A stretch of 64,000 nucleotides of DNA, taken from NCBI RefSeq assembly GCF_947497275.1, contig NZ_CANMFS010000005.1, positions 240,189 through 304,188 of the forward strand, written 5' to 3'. Of this stretch, positions 35,882 to 46,252 are shown in pieces (positions within the stretch are counted from its first letter, which is position 1; each line of letters starts with the position of its first letter). The translations under genes were made by a program, and so were the position numbers. A model generated the notes under the pieces. It saw nothing but the letters and a program-made list of their open reading frames with translations. It had not been told where the DNA came from and did no database searches. This stretch comes from an uncultured Sulfitobacter sp. GTDB taxonomy: Bacteria > Pseudomonadota > Alphaproteobacteria > Rhodobacterales > Rhodobacteraceae.

Positions 35882-38878
35882 ATGTGCGCCGAAACGCCCG
35901 ACTATAAATTGACACTGAACCTGCCCAAGACCGATTTCCCGATGCGCGCGGGCCTGCCCAAGCGCGAGCCCTCTTGGCTGGAACGCTGGGAAGAAATCGG
36001 TGTCTACGACCGTCTGCGCGAAAAAGAGGACCGCAAGCCGTTCATCCTGCATGACGGTCCGCCCTATGCAAACGGGCATCTGCACATCGGTCACGCGCTG
36101 AACAAGACAATCAAGGACATGATCGTACGCTCCCACCAGATGATGGGATACGACGCGCGCTATATCCCCGGCTGGGATTGCCACGGCCTGCCGATCGAGT
36201 GGAAGATCGAAGAGCAGTACCGCAAGAAGGGACGCGACAAGGATCAGGTGCCGATCAACGAATTTAGGGGCGAATGCCGCGAGTTCGCGCGCGGCTGGGT
36301 GGATATCCAGCGCGAGGAATTCAAGCGTCTCGGCATCACCGGCAACTGGGCCGACCCGTACCTGACGATGGATTTTCACGCCGAGCGCGTTATCGCGGAA
36401 GAGTTCATGAAATTCCTGATGAACGGCACGCTTTATCAGGGATCGAAACCCGTCATGTGGTCCCCGGTCGAGCAGACAGCACTTGCCGAAGCCGAGGTGG
36501 AGTATCACGACAAGGATAGCTTCACCATCTGGGTGAAGTTCAAGGTCGCGTCGTTCGACCTGCCCGAGCTTGTCACGATGGGCGAGGACGAGACCGCCGA
36601 AAACCGCGAGGCCATCGAGCGGGCGCAGGCGGACGTCGCCCGCGACGTCGAGGGCGCGTATGTGGTGATCTGGACGACGACGCCATGGACCATGCCATCC
36701 AACAAGGCGGTCGTCTTCGGCGAGGATATCTCCTACGGGCTGTACGAGGTCACGGGGCGTCCCGAGGAAAGCTGGGTCAAGATAGGGGATCGCTATCTGC
36801 TGGCCGACAAACTGGCGGCTGATGTGCTGACTGCGGCACGGCTGGACGACACGATGTACCGCCGCCTGCGCGATATCACGCCGGCCCAGCTGTCCGGCAT
36901 GACGCTGTCGCATCCTCTGTCGGGTGCCGAAGGGGCGGATGGCGAGTGGGACGATATCCGCGATTTCCGCGCCGCCGACTTCGTGACCGACACCGAGGGG
37001 ACGGGTTTCGTCCACTGCGCGCCGAGCCACGGGTTGGAGGAATACGACCTTTATCGCGGGCTGGGAATGCTGGAGCAGGTGATCACCTACAACGTGAATC
37101 CCGACGGCCGCTTCCGCGACGATCTGCCGTTTTTCGGCGGCAAGGCGATCCTCAAGCCGAACGGTAAGGAGGGTAACGCCAATGCTGCTGTGATCGACAA
37201 GCTGGTCGAGGTCGGCGGCCTGCTGGCGCGCGGCAAGATCAAGCACAGCTATCCGCATTCGTGGCGCTCCAAGGCGCCGGTGATCTACCGCAACACGGCG
37301 CAGTGGTTCGCCGCGATCGACAAACCGGTAGGCGACGGTCAGGACCAGTTCGGCGAGACGATCCGCGAACGTGCACTGACCGAGATCGACAACGTCAAAT
37401 GGACGCCTAAATCGGGTCGCAACCGTCTGCACGCGATGATGGAGGCGCGTCCGGACTGGGTGCTGTCGCGCCAGCGGGCGTGGGGCGTGCCGCTCACCTG
37501 CTTCACAAAGAAGGGCGCGCTCCCGACGGATGCGGATTTCCTGCTGCGCAACGCGGATGTGAACGAGCGCGTTACGCAAGCCTTCGAGGCCGAAGGCGCG
37601 GATGCGTGGTATGAAGAGGGCGCGAAGGCGCGGTTCCTCGAAGGGATCGTGAACCCCGACGACTACGATCAGGTGATGGACATCCTCGACGTGTGGTTCG
37701 ACTCCGGCTCCACCCACGCGTTCACGCTGCGCGACCGTCCCGACGGGTCCGACGACGGGATCGCGGACGTCTATATGGAAGGCACCGACCAGCACCGTGG
37801 CTGGTTCCATTCCTCGCTGCTGCAAAGCTGCGGCACCTACGGGCGCGCGCCGTACCGGCAGGTGGTGACGCACGGATTCACGCTGGACCAGAAGGGCATG
37901 AAAATGTCCAAGTCCATCGGCAACACCATCGTCCCCGACGAAATCATCAAACAGTACGGTGCCGATATTCTGCGCCTGTGGGTGGCGCAGTCTGACTATA
38001 CCGCCGACCAGCGCATCGGGCCGGAGATCCTCAAGGGGGTGGCTGACAGCTATCGCCGCCTGCGCAACACGATGCGGTATATGTTGGGATCGCTGAACGA
38101 TTTCACCGAGGCCGACAGGGTAGATGCGGCGGACATGCCCGAGCTTGAACGCTGGGTGCTGCACCGTCTGGCAGAACTGGATACTGTTGTGCGCGACGGT
38201 TACGCGCGCTTTGATTTTCAGGGTGTGTTCCAGGCGGTGTTCAACTTCGCAACGCTTGATCTGTCCGCGTTCTACTTCGATATCCGCAAGGATGCGCTTT
38301 ATTGCGATGGCGACACGCTGCGCCGCCGTGCCGCGCGCACCGTGCTTGATCTTCTGTTTCACCGTCTTACGACGTGGCTGGCCCCGGTGCTGGTATTCAC
38401 GATGGAGGAAGTCTGGCTTGAACGGTTCGGGGGGGAGGGCAGCTCGGTCCACCTGCAAGACATTCCCGTGACACCCGAAGGCTGGCTCGATGTCGACCTT
38501 GCGGCGAAATGGGCAGCGGTGCGCGCCGCGCGCCGTGTCGTGACCGCCGCTTTGGAGGTTCAGAGGACTGACAAGGTGATCGGCGCCTCGCTGGAGGCGG
38601 CGCCGATCGTCTATGTCGAGGACGACGCGCAGCGTGCCGCGTTGAAGAGCGTATCGTTCGAGGATGTGACCATCACGTCAGACATCGCCGTGAACGGCGA
38701 CGCGGCCCCTGCCGACGCGTTCCGCCTACCGGAGATCGCAGGCGTTGCCGTGGTGTTCGCCAAGGCGGCGGGCGACAAATGCGAACGCTGCTGGAAAGTG
38801 CTGCCGGATGTCGGCACGCATACGCATCCAGGCATCTGCGCACGCTGTGATGAAGCGGTAGACGAAGCTCTCGACTGA
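35882..38878 (+). CDS. ileS: Isoleucyl-tRNA synthetase
   Basis: Charges tRNA-Ile with isoleucine; cytoplasmic class I enzyme. The 998 residues carry the HIGH motif (PPYANGHLHIGHAL near 60), the CP1 editing domain (TTPWTMPSNKAVVFGED), the KMSKS motif (GMKMSKSIGN near 675), the anticodon domain and a C-terminal zinc finger CERCWK/CARC. The ATG at 35882 has a GGA-type ribosome site. It is followed by ogt after 51 bases. Confidence 0.98.
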   Translation: MCAETPDYKLTLNLPKTDFPMRAGLPKREPSWLERWEEIGVYDRLREKEDRKPFILHDGPPYANGHLHIGHALNKTIKDMIVRSHQMMGYDARYIPGWDCHGLPIEWKIEEQYRKKGRDKDQVPINEFRGECREFARGWVDIQREEFKRLGITGNWADPYLTMDFHAERVIAEEFMKFLMNGTLYQGSKPVMWSPVEQTALAEAEVEYHDKDSFTIWVKFKVASFDLPELVTMGEDETAENREAIERAQADVARDVEGAYVVIWTTTPWTMPSNKAVVFGEDISYGLYEVTGRPEESWVKIGDRYLLADKLAADVLTAARLDDTMYRRLRDITPAQLSGMTLSHPLSGAEGADGEWDDIRDFRAADFVTDTEGTGFVHCAPSHGLEEYDLYRGLGMLEQVITYNVNPDGRFRDDLPFFGGKAILKPNGKEGNANAAVIDKLVEVGGLLARGKIKHSYPHSWRSKAPVIYRNTAQWFAAIDKPVGDGQDQFGETIRERALTEIDNVKWTPKSGRNRLHAMMEARPDWVLSRQRAWGVPLTCFTKKGALPTDADFLLRNADVNERVTQAFEAEGADAWYEEGAKARFLEGIVNPDDYDQVMDILDVWFDSGSTHAFTLRDRPDGSDDGIADVYMEGTDQHRGWFHSSLLQSCGTYGRAPYRQVVTHGFTLDQKGMKMSKSIGNTIVPDEIIKQYGADILRLWVAQSDYTADQRIGPEILKGVADSYRRLRNTMRYMLGSLNDFTEADRVDAADMPELERWVLHRLAELDTVVRDGYARFDFQGVFQAVFNFATLDLSAFYFDIRKDALYCDGDTLRRRAARTVLDLLFHRLTTWLAPVLVFTMEEVWLERFGGEGSSVHLQDIPVTPEGWLDVDLAAKWAAVRAARRVVTAALEVQRTDKVIGASLEAAPIVYVEDDAQRAALKSVSFEDVTITSDIAVNGDAAPADAFRLPEIAGVAVVFAKAAGDKCERCWKVLPDVGTHTHPGICARCDEAVDEALD

Positions 38879-38929
38879 TTGCGCAGCTTCCGGATTGCGC
38901 CTGCGGGCGCGATCCACCACTTTGGTGTC

Positions 38930-39385
38930 ATGAATCAATGCACCGTTCCCACGCCCTTCGGCGATCTGACCCTCGTAGAGGAAGACGGCGCCATCGTGGC
39001 GCTGCACTGGCGTCGCGTACCGGGCGGCGCGCGGACCGATCTGTTGACCGAGGCTGCCACGCAGCTTGCTGCCTACGCGTCGGGCACGCAGCAGCACTTC
39101 GATCTGCCGATGCGAGTCACGGGATCCGATTTCCAGCGTGATGTCTGTGCCGCGATGTCCGCGATCCCGTTTGGCGAAACCTGCACCTACGGTGATATCG
39201 CAAAGGCGCTGGGCGTACCCGCGCAAGCGGTCGGGCAGGCGTGCGGCAATAATCCGATTCCGGTCATCATCCCATGCCACCGGGTCCTGGGTGCGAAGGG
39301 GCTAACCGGTTTTTCGGGCGCGGGCGGTGTCGAAACCAAGGTCGCACTGCTGCGCCATGAGGGCGCGGGCAGTTTCCTGATCTAG
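38930..39385 (+). CDS. ogt: Methylated-DNA-protein-cysteine methyltransferase
   Basis: Removes methyl groups from O6-methylguanine by transfer to its own cysteine. The 151 residues end with the active-site IPCHRVLG (Cys116), preceded by FQRDVCAAMSAIPFGETCTYGDIAKALG and the helix VGQACGNNPIP. It is the single-domain Ogt form without the Ada regulator. Its stop overlaps the convergent phosphatidylcholine synthase stop by four bases. Confidence 0.93.
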   Translation: MNQCTVPTPFGDLTLVEEDGAIVALHWRRVPGGARTDLLTEAATQLAAYASGTQQHFDLPMRVTGSDFQRDVCAAMSAIPFGETCTYGDIAKALGVPAQAVGQACGNNPIPVIIPCHRVLGAKGLTGFSGAGGVETKVALLRHEGAGSFLI

Positions 39386-40080
39386 TTGTCTTTGTCGTCG
39401 AAAAAGAACTGCTGCACGATCCCGGCAAACATCAGATACACGGACGTCACGACAAGCCCCCACTGCGCCCAGCTTTCAGGGTGGAAATTCACCCACGCGG
39501 CCCAACCGGCAAAGAACGTCCAGGCCAGTGCCATAGGCAAGGTGACGCTGCGCCAGCGTTCCGTGCGCACGGGGTGGACGAATTTAAGCGGCAGGAACAT
39601 CGTGATGGCAAGAAATGTCACCAGAACGAGGCTGATGTACCATTCCACGTCCAGCGCAAAAATCACCAGCACCAGCATGTTCCAGCAGCCCGGAAATCCC
39701 CAAAACGAATTGTCTTTCGTTTTCATGCGGGTATCGCAAAAATACATCGCGCTGGCAAAAGTGACGATGATGATCATCATCCACCCGCTCCATCCGTCCA
39801 TCAACCCCGACTGGAACAGCGCGAAGGCAGGAATGAAAACATATGTCAGATAGTCGATGATCAGATCCAACAGCACCCCGTCGAACTGCGGCGCGTTGGT
39901 TTTAACGTCATATTTACGCGCCAGCGGTCCGTCGATACCGTCGACGAAAAACGCGACGACGAGCCACAGGAACATCATGTCATATTCATCGTTCACGGCG
40001 GCGAGCATGGCCAGCATGGCGAAGACGGCGCCGGTCGCGGTGAACAGATGGACGGCGAGAGCTTTGTTTTGTGCGTTCAT
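39382..40080 (-). CDS. pcs: Phosphatidylcholine synthase (CDP-alcohol phosphatidyltransferase)
   Basis: Makes phosphatidylcholine from CDP-diacylglycerol and choline in the inner membrane. The 232 residues have about eight membrane helices and the family motif DGPLAR, then G-x3-D-x3-D within FDGVLLDLIIDY. The spacing between the halves is longer than in ordinary CDP-alcohol transferases, as in bacterial Pcs. I placed the start at the ATG at 40080 (MNAQNKALAVHLF). Confidence 0.88.
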   Translation of the reverse strand: MNAQNKALAVHLFTATGAVFAMLAMLAAVNDEYDMMFLWLVVAFFVDGIDGPLARKYDVKTNAPQFDGVLLDLIIDYLTYVFIPAFALFQSGLMDGWSGWMMIIIVTFASAMYFCDTRMKTKDNSFWGFPGCWNMLVLVIFALDVEWYISLVLVTFLAITMFLPLKFVHPVRTERWRSVTLPMALAWTFFAGWAAWVNFHPESWAQWGLVVTSVYLMFAGIVQQFFFDDKDN

Positions 40081-40127
40081 AGGTCTGTGTCTCAAATCCG
40101 CAGGAGGGATGCAAAAGGAAAAGCGGG

Positions 40128-41066
40128 TCAGGCGCGGGGATGGGCGCGGTTGTAGACTTCCATCAGGCGCAATGTGTCGACGGCCGTGTAGGCCTGTGTG
40201 GTGGACAGGGACGCATGGCCGAGCAACTCCTGTATCGTGCGCAGATCCCCGCCCGCGTCCAGAAGATGCGTGGCAAAACTGTGGCGCATCGCGTGGGGGG
40301 TCGCGCTCGCGGGCAGGCCAAGTTGCATGCGGGCGGAGGCCATCACCTTCTGGATCGCGCCGGGGCCCAACTTGCCCCCTTTTACCGCGCGGAACAGCGG
40401 CCCTTTCGGTTCTTGCGCATGCGGACACAGACGCAGATATGCCGCGACCGCCTCGCGCGCTGCAGGAAGGACCGGCGCAACGCGTTCCTTGCCGCCCTTG
40501 CCTGTGATGCGCAACACGTCCGGCAGGGGCGCATCCGACCCCCTCAGGCCCAACGCCTCGGAAATCCGTAACCCGCACCCCCACAAGAGCGTCAACACCG
40601 CCACATCGCGCGCCCCGACCCAGGGCGCGCGGCCCTGCGTTTCGACGCAGTCGATCAATTCGCGCGCGGCATCGACAGCCAGCGGGCGCGGCAGCTTCTT
40701 GGTGAACTTCGGCGCACGGGTGGAGAGCACCGCCGTAGGCTCGAATCCCTCACGCGCGGCCAGCCAGCGATAGAACGCCTTGACGGCAGAGAGCTTGCGC
40801 GCGAGCGAGCGCGGACCGACGCCCGCGCCGCGTGTCTGTGCCATCCACGCGCGCATGTCGCTGACGGTAATCTTCGCAAGCGCGCCCAGACCCTGCGCGC
40901 CACCGTGATGGACGCTGATGAAGGCGAGGAATTCGGTGACATCGCCGTGGTAGGCGATCAGCGTGTTGTCGGCGGCGCCTTTCAGCGCGCGCTGATGGTC
41001 AAGCCATGTTTGAAGGGCATCGCGCGCGGCGGGACTGATGGCGAGTGTATTTTGAGGCCCGCTCAA
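40128..41066 (-). CDS. xerC: Tyrosine recombinase XerC
   Basis: Acts with XerD at dif to resolve chromosome dimers. The 312 residues have the N-terminal SAM-like part and a complete active site: Arg in GCGLRISEALGL, Lys in TGKGGKERVAP, HxxR in HAMRHSFATHLL, His in LLGHASLSTTQ and Tyr in QAYTAVD. The start is TTG at 41066, overlapping the DUF484 stop (TTGA). The xerC-DUF484 pairing is common in proteobacteria. Confidence 0.92.
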   Translation of the reverse strand: MSGPQNTLAISPAARDALQTWLDHQRALKGAADNTLIAYHGDVTEFLAFISVHHGGAQGLGALAKITVSDMRAWMAQTRGAGVGPRSLARKLSAVKAFYRWLAAREGFEPTAVLSTRAPKFTKKLPRPLAVDAARELIDCVETQGRAPWVGARDVAVLTLLWGCGLRISEALGLRGSDAPLPDVLRITGKGGKERVAPVLPAAREAVAAYLRLCPHAQEPKGPLFRAVKGGKLGPGAIQKVMASARMQLGLPASATPHAMRHSFATHLLDAGGDLRTIQELLGHASLSTTQAYTAVDTLRLMEVYNRAHPRA

Positions 41067-41770
41067 GACAGCCAGCGGCGCATCGCGCGCTCGAACACAC
41101 CGGTAAAGAACGCCAGCAGATCAGTGCCCTGTTGGGGTCCGAACATATGCGGATCCTCGGCACCAAGCACCAGCATGCCGGGCAGGCGACCCGCGCCGAA
41201 ATCGAGCTTGAGGCAGGCCTCAGAGCGGATCCACTCTGCGTTGACGCCGTAAATCTGCTCTGACGCGTCCTGTACCGAGCGCAGCGTGACTTGCCGCACC
41301 GTGCTGGCACGGGACTGGGTGAGATAGCGGTCGATAAATCCTGGCTCGGCCACGCTGAGCACGTCGCCAAGACGCTGAACCGCCGGATCGTTGTCGTTTT
41401 GCACGGATTCGAGGACCAGTTTAACTGCGTCGACGCGCAGGGTTTCGGCAACTTCGCCGCCCAGATCGCGCAGAAACGGCTCGAAATCCAGCGGATCAAG
41501 CATCCGCAAAATCGCGCGGTGGATCTGGTTTGTGCCGGCAAGATTTTCGTAGGCCGCGGCAATGACACTGCGGTGCGTATCTTCAAGCCGGTCGAGACGG
41601 GTCTCGAGGCGCTCCATCGCAATGCCGCGCAGGTCGACGATATTGCCGCCCATCGCTTTTTCGTTGGCCGCGATCAGCGCCTGCATGACATCGCTGTCAT
41701 CCAGAATCACGTCCGGTTGAGAGATGATCGCCTCGCGGACGGCATCTTCGATCTTGGGGCTGCTGCTCAT
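41063..41770 (-). CDS. DUF484 family protein
   Basis: The 235 residues contain the DUF484 GAF-like domain: EAIISQPDVILDDSDVMQALIAANEKAMGGNIVDLRGIAMERLETRL then RTHRSVIAAAYENLAGTNQIHRAIL-type (here DTHRSVIAAAYENLAG). Function unknown; it often precedes xerC and is translated with it by overlap. The ATG at 41770 is used rather than 41800. Confidence 0.88.
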   Translation of the reverse strand: MSSSPKIEDAVREAIISQPDVILDDSDVMQALIAANEKAMGGNIVDLRGIAMERLETRLDRLEDTHRSVIAAAYENLAGTNQIHRAILRMLDPLDFEPFLRDLGGEVAETLRVDAVKLVLESVQNDNDPAVQRLGDVLSVAEPGFIDRYLTQSRASTVRQVTLRSVQDASEQIYGVNAEWIRSEACLKLDFGAGRLPGMLVLGAEDPHMFGPQQGTDLLAFFTGVFERAMRRWLS

Positions 41771-41967
41771 GCTGCTCTCAGTTTCTTGTTGGCACTTCAT
41801 AGCAGGGGCCTGCGCAAAAAGCTGCCCCTTTTTGTGCGCAAAGCGCGCTTTTTGAGATAGGCGTCGGATTTTTCCGTCACCTGTGGCCGATCCGCACGAC
41901 CGGCCACCTGACGCTATACGGTGATGGTTAACGACATGCTAATGTCACTGCCGATCCAGCGCTGCTG

Positions 41968-42621
41968 TCACAGAATCTTCTGGCCGGTCTTGGCCCAATC
42001 TTTCATAAACTGCTCCAACCCCTTGTCGGTCAGCGGATGGCTCGCCAGCTTGCGGATCACTTCGGGCGGTGCGGTCATTACGTCCGCACCGATGCGCGCG
42101 CAGTCCTGTACGTGCCCCACGGTGCGGATCGATGCGGCAAGGATGTTGGTCTCGAAACCGTAGTTGTCGTAGATTGTGCGAATGTCCTCGATCAGGTCCA
42201 TACCATCGAGGTTGATGTCGTCCAGACGCCCGATGAACGGCGAAATGAACGTGGCCCCCGCCTTCGCCGCCAGCAGCGCCTGATTGGCCGAAAAGCAAAG
42301 CGTCACGTTGACCATCTTGCCCTCGCCCGACAGCACCTTGCACGCCTTCAGGCCGTCCCACGTCAGCGGCAGCTTGACGGCGATGTTATCGGCAATCTCG
42401 GCCAGCTTTCGGCCCTCGGCGATCATCTCATCGGCTTCGAGTGCGACAACCTCGGCCGAAACGGGGCCGGACACGATACCACAGATTTCCTTGGTCACTT
42501 CCAGAATATCGCGCCCGGATTTTAGGATCAGCGAAGGGTTCGTCGTAACCCCGTCCACCATGCCCAGATCGTTGAGCTCCTTGATGTCGTCGATTTCGGC
42601 CGTGTCTACAAAAAATTTCAT
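41968..42621 (-). CDS. fsa: Transaldolase / fructose-6-phosphate aldolase (TalC/FSA family)
   Basis: A 217-residue small transaldolase-family protein. The start [20 protein letters not shown] and [12 protein letters not shown] are typical; the Schiff-base lysine is Lys83 in [46 protein letters not shown] and the C-terminal [15 protein letters not shown] complete it. Whether it is a transaldolase or an aldolase cannot be decided by eye. About 71 bases separate it from priA, which runs the other way. Confidence 0.9.
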   Translation of the reverse strand: MKFFVDTAEIDDIKELNDLGMVDGVTTNPSLILKSGRDILEVTKEICGIVSGPVSAEVVALEADEMIAEGRKLAEIADNIAVKLPLTWDGLKACKVLSGEGKMVNVTLCFSANQALLAAKAGATFISPFIGRLDDINLDGMDLIEDIRTIYDNYGFETNILAASIRTVGHVQDCARIGADVMTAPPEVIRKLASHPLTDKGLEQFMKDWAKTGQKIL

Positions 42622-42692
42622 GTCGGGTCCTTCGCGGTTGGATTGGCAGCGGCGGTCGTTATATCTGGCTTTGCTTTACCGCATGATCTGCG

Positions 42693-44933
42693 ATGCTGAA
42701 AGCCCTCAAACCCGTTGATCCACAGAGAGGCCGCTCCTTGGCGCAAAAGACCTATTTCGATCCCGGAGAGCTTGTCGCGGTGCAAACCACGCAACCTCTG
42801 GACCGCGCGCTGGACTACAAGGCGCCCGAAGGCGGCTGCCATCTGGGCGCGTTCGTCGAGGTGCCGCTGGGGCCGCGCAAGGTGCTGGGGGTCGTCTGGG
42901 GGGCGGGGCAGGGCGATTACGATTACGCGAAGGTGCGCCCGGTGATCCGGGTGCTCGATGCACCGCCCCTGCGCGACGAGATGAAGTTGTTTCTGGAGAA
43001 ATCAGCCGCCTACACGCTGACACCGCTGAGCGCGATGCTGCGGTTGGCCACCCGCGCGCCGGGCCTGGGCGATCCGCCTTCGATGCGCAAGGTATACCGG
43101 CGCGGTACCGGCGCGCCGGATCGCGTGACCAAGGCGCGCACGCAGGTGCTGGAGACATTGGCCGAATACGGCGATCTGTCGTTCACCCTGAAAGAGTTGG
43201 CGGAGATGGCCGGTGTCACGGCGTCCGTGATCAAGGGGCTGGTAAAACAGGGTGTGGTGTTCGAGGAGGACAGCCCGCGCGATCTGCCATTCGCACGGCT
43301 CGATCCCGATCTGCCCGGCAAGGTTCTCACGGCGGATCAGGCGGCAGGCGCGGCGGCGCTGGGTGCGGGCGTTGCTTCGGGCGACTATGGCACGACCTTG
43401 CTGCGCGGTGTCACAGGATCGGGCAAAACCGAGGTGTACCTCGAAGCGGTTGCCGCCGCCATGCGGCAGGGGCGGCAGGCGCTGGTGCTGTTGCCCGAGA
43501 TCGCGCTGACAGCAGAATTCCTGACGCGGGTCGAAGCGCGGTTCGGCGCCAAGCCTGCGGAATGGCATTCGGGGGCCACGATGACCGAACGCCGGCGGAT
43601 CTGGCGCATGGTGGGCGAAGGGCAGGCGCAGCTTGTAATCGGTGCACGTTCGGCGCTTTTTCTGCCGTTCCAGAATCTCGGCCTGATCGTGGTGGATGAA
43701 GAACACGACACCTCCTACAAGCAGGAGGACGGCGTGCTGTATCACGCCCGTGACATGGCCGTGCTGCGCGCCTCGATCTGCGGTGCGCATGTGGTGCTGG
43801 CCTCGGCGACGCCGTCGCTCGAAAGCTGGTCGAACGCGCAGGCGGGCAAATACGCGCGGCTTGATCTGGTGTCGCGGTTCGGGCCTGCCGTAATGCCGCA
43901 GATGGGCGCGATTGACATGCGCGGCGAAGGATTGCCGAGCGATCGCTGGGTATCGCCTGCGTTGAAGAAAGAGGTCGATGCGCGGCTGGCGAACGGCGAG
44001 CAGGCGATGTTGTTCATCAACCGGCGCGGCTATGCGCCGATCACGTTGTGCCGGGCCTGCGGGCACCAGATCGGATGCGATCATTGCGACGCGCGCATGG
44101 TGGAGCATCGTTTCCTCAAGCGTCTGATCTGCCACCAATGCGGCGAGAGCAAACCGATGCCCGAAGCCTGTCCGTCGTGCGAGGCGGTGGGCAAGATGGC
44201 CCCGGTCGGCCCCGGCGTGGAGCGGTTGGGCGAGGAAGCGGCGGCGCTGTGGCCCGACGCGCGCATTGCCACGCTGAGTTCCGACATGTACGGCACCGCG
44301 CGGGCGTTGAAGGCCGAGATTGCAGGCATTGCGCAGGGCTCTGCGGACATTATCATCGGCACACAGCTTGTCGCCAAGGGGCACAATTTTCCCAATCTCA
44401 CGCTCGTCGGGGTCATCGACGCGGATTTGGGCCTTACCGGATCCGACCTGCGCGCGGCGGAACGGACGTTTCAACTGATGCGGCAGGTAGCGGGACGCGC
44501 CGGGCGCGCGGACAAACCCGGCACCGCACTCTTGCAGACGTATCAGCCCGATCATCCGGTAATCCGCTCCATTCTCGCAGGCGACGAGGAAGCGTTCTGG
44601 CAAGCCGAAGCGGCCGAACGGTCACAGGCGGGTATGCCTCCCTATGGTCGGTTGGCGGGCATCATCCTGAGCGGGCCGGACGTGGCGGCGGTATTTGACG
44701 CAGGCAACCAACTGGCGCGCAACGACCGCGTGCTGCGCGATGCGGGCGCGCAGGTATATGGGCCCGCCCCGGCGCCGATTGCGCGGGTGCGCGGACGGCA
44801 TCGCGTTCGGTTGCTGGTCAAAGCGGACAAGAACGTCGCGCTGCAAAGGGCGCTGGCACAATGGGTCGGGCAACTACGGCTCAAGGGGGATCTCCGGTTG
44901 GCCATCGATATTGATCCGCAGAGTTTTTACTAG
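42693..44933 (+). CDS. priA: Primosomal helicase PriA
   Basis: Restarts stalled replication forks by loading DnaB. The 746 residues have an N-terminal DNA-binding part (LVAVQTTQPLDRALDYKAPEG), Walker A GVTGSGKTEVYLEA, DEEH box VVDEEHDTSYKQEDG, and a zinc region with paired cysteines (CRACGHQIGCDHCDAR, CHQCGESKPMPEACPSCEAVG). Motif VI-like QVAGRAGRADKPG follows. A TTG at 42738 with a GAGAGG ribosome site is an alternative start giving 731 residues. This start is more likely than the ATG at 42693, which has no ribosome site. Confidence 0.96.
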   Translation: MLKALKPVDPQRGRSLAQKTYFDPGELVAVQTTQPLDRALDYKAPEGGCHLGAFVEVPLGPRKVLGVVWGAGQGDYDYAKVRPVIRVLDAPPLRDEMKLFLEKSAAYTLTPLSAMLRLATRAPGLGDPPSMRKVYRRGTGAPDRVTKARTQVLETLAEYGDLSFTLKELAEMAGVTASVIKGLVKQGVVFEEDSPRDLPFARLDPDLPGKVLTADQAAGAAALGAGVASGDYGTTLLRGVTGSGKTEVYLEAVAAAMRQGRQALVLLPEIALTAEFLTRVEARFGAKPAEWHSGATMTERRRIWRMVGEGQAQLVIGARSALFLPFQNLGLIVVDEEHDTSYKQEDGVLYHARDMAVLRASICGAHVVLASATPSLESWSNAQAGKYARLDLVSRFGPAVMPQMGAIDMRGEGLPSDRWVSPALKKEVDARLANGEQAMLFINRRGYAPITLCRACGHQIGCDHCDARMVEHRFLKRLICHQCGESKPMPEACPSCEAVGKMAPVGPGVERLGEEAAALWPDARIATLSSDMYGTARALKAEIAGIAQGSADIIIGTQLVAKGHNFPNLTLVGVIDADLGLTGSDLRAAERTFQLMRQVAGRAGRADKPGTALLQTYQPDHPVIRSILAGDEEAFWQAEAAERSQAGMPPYGRLAGIILSGPDVAAVFDAGNQLARNDRVLRDAGAQVYGPAPAPIARVRGRHRVRLLVKADKNVALQRALAQWVGQLRLKGDLRLAIDIDPQSFY

Positions 44934-45010
44934 GCTACCGCGCAAATCCGGACATGCACGATGCACGTTTTTATCTCGTCTTTGTGCCGGTGCAGGCGTA
45001 ATGCTGCTGC

Positions 45011-46243
45011 ATGACAAAGATCTTGCCTCTTGATGCCGCATCCGACCAACCGCTCTGGCGGAGGCCCATTACGTTGCTCTTCGTGATGGCGCTGGCGATG
45101 CCGGTAGCGTTCTTTACCTGGTATGCGCTGCTCAACAACTTCGTTCAGGAGGTGGCCCAGTTCGACGGGGCCGATATCGGCCTGCTGCACACGGTACGCG
45201 AGATACCTGGGTTCCTGGCGTTTCTGGTGATTTTTTTGATCATCTTTATCCGCGAACAGGTGTTGGGGCTGGTCTCGCTGATGTTGCTGGGGACGGCAAC
45301 CGCGATCACCGCTTGGTTTCCGCAACTCACCGGCATCATGATCCTGACGTTTCTCAGCTCCGTAGGATTTCATTACTACGAGACGGTCAACCAGTCCTTG
45401 CAGCTGCAATGGCTGCCCAAGGACCGCGCGCCGCAGATCCTCGGCTGGCTTATGGCGACGGGATCGGCGGCGACGTTCTGTGTGTATTTCGTGATCATGC
45501 TGCTGTGGGAGCCGCTGGGCCTTACGTATAACGGCGTGTTCATGGCGGGGGGCGGTATCACGGTCGCGGTGGCGCTGTTCGCGCTGCTCGCCTATCCGCA
45601 ATACGAAAGCCCGCATCCGCAGATCAAGCGGATGGTGGTGCGGCGGCGCTACTGGCTCTACTACGCGCTGCAATTCATGTCCGGCGCGCGGCGGCAAATT
45701 TTCATGGTGTTCGCTGGTTTCATGATGGTCGAGAAATTCGGATTTGCGGTGCACGAGGTCGCAGGGCTGTACCTGGTCAACCTGATGCTCAACATGCTCA
45801 TCGCGCCGCTGCTGGGGCGTATCGTCGCCCGCTTTGGCGAGCGCAACGCGCTGGTGTTCGAATATGTCGGTCTGGTCTGCGTGTTTCTATCCTATGGCGG
45901 AGTGTACTTTTTTGACTGGGGTTTTCAGGTGGCGGCGGTGCTTTACGTGCTTGACCACATGTTTTTCGGGTTGGCGCTGGCGCTCAAGACCTACTTTCAG
46001 AAGATCGGTGCCCCCGGTGACATGGCACCGACAGCCGCCGTCGCTTTCACGATCAACCACATCGCGGCGGTATTTTTGCCGGTGACGCTGGGCCTGCTGT
46101 GGCTTGTCTCGCCGACGGCGGTGTTCTTGCTGGCGGCGGGCATGGCGTCCGTATCGCTTATGCTGGCCATGCTGATCCCGCGCCACCCTGAACCCGGACA
46201 CGAAACAGTGTTCGCCGCAGCGGTACCCCAACCGGCAGAATAA
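45011..46243 (+). CDS. MFS transporter of unknown substrate
   Basis: A 410-residue protein with about 12 hydrophobic segments: ITLLFVMALAMPVAFFTWYALL first, then VREIPGFLAFLVIFLIIFIREQVLGL, FLSSVGFHYYETVNQSLQLQW and so on to LAAGMASVSLMLAMLIPR. It belongs to the major facilitator superfamily; no substrate-specific motif was seen. It follows priA by 77 bases on the same strand. Confidence 0.8.
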   Translation: MTKILPLDAASDQPLWRRPITLLFVMALAMPVAFFTWYALLNNFVQEVAQFDGADIGLLHTVREIPGFLAFLVIFLIIFIREQVLGLVSLMLLGTATAITAWFPQLTGIMILTFLSSVGFHYYETVNQSLQLQWLPKDRAPQILGWLMATGSAATFCVYFVIMLLWEPLGLTYNGVFMAGGGITVAVALFALLAYPQYESPHPQIKRMVVRRRYWLYYALQFMSGARRQIFMVFAGFMMVEKFGFAVHEVAGLYLVNLMLNMLIAPLLGRIVARFGERNALVFEYVGLVCVFLSYGGVYFFDWGFQVAAVLYVLDHMFFGLALALKTYFQKIGAPGDMAPTAAVAFTINHIAAVFLPVTLGLLWLVSPTAVFLLAAGMASVSLMLAMLIPRHPEPGHETVFAAAVPQPAE

Positions 46244-46252
46244 GGCCGGTTT

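Noticed and set aside
35774..38458. An 894-codon frame opposite ileS
   Set aside because: Mirror of the IleS coding strand; composition is high in His and Arg with no domain.
41821..41853. Terminator near the DUF484/transaldolase gap
   Set aside because: The stem is only four base pairs (GCGC-AAA-GCGC), too weak to call despite a T run.
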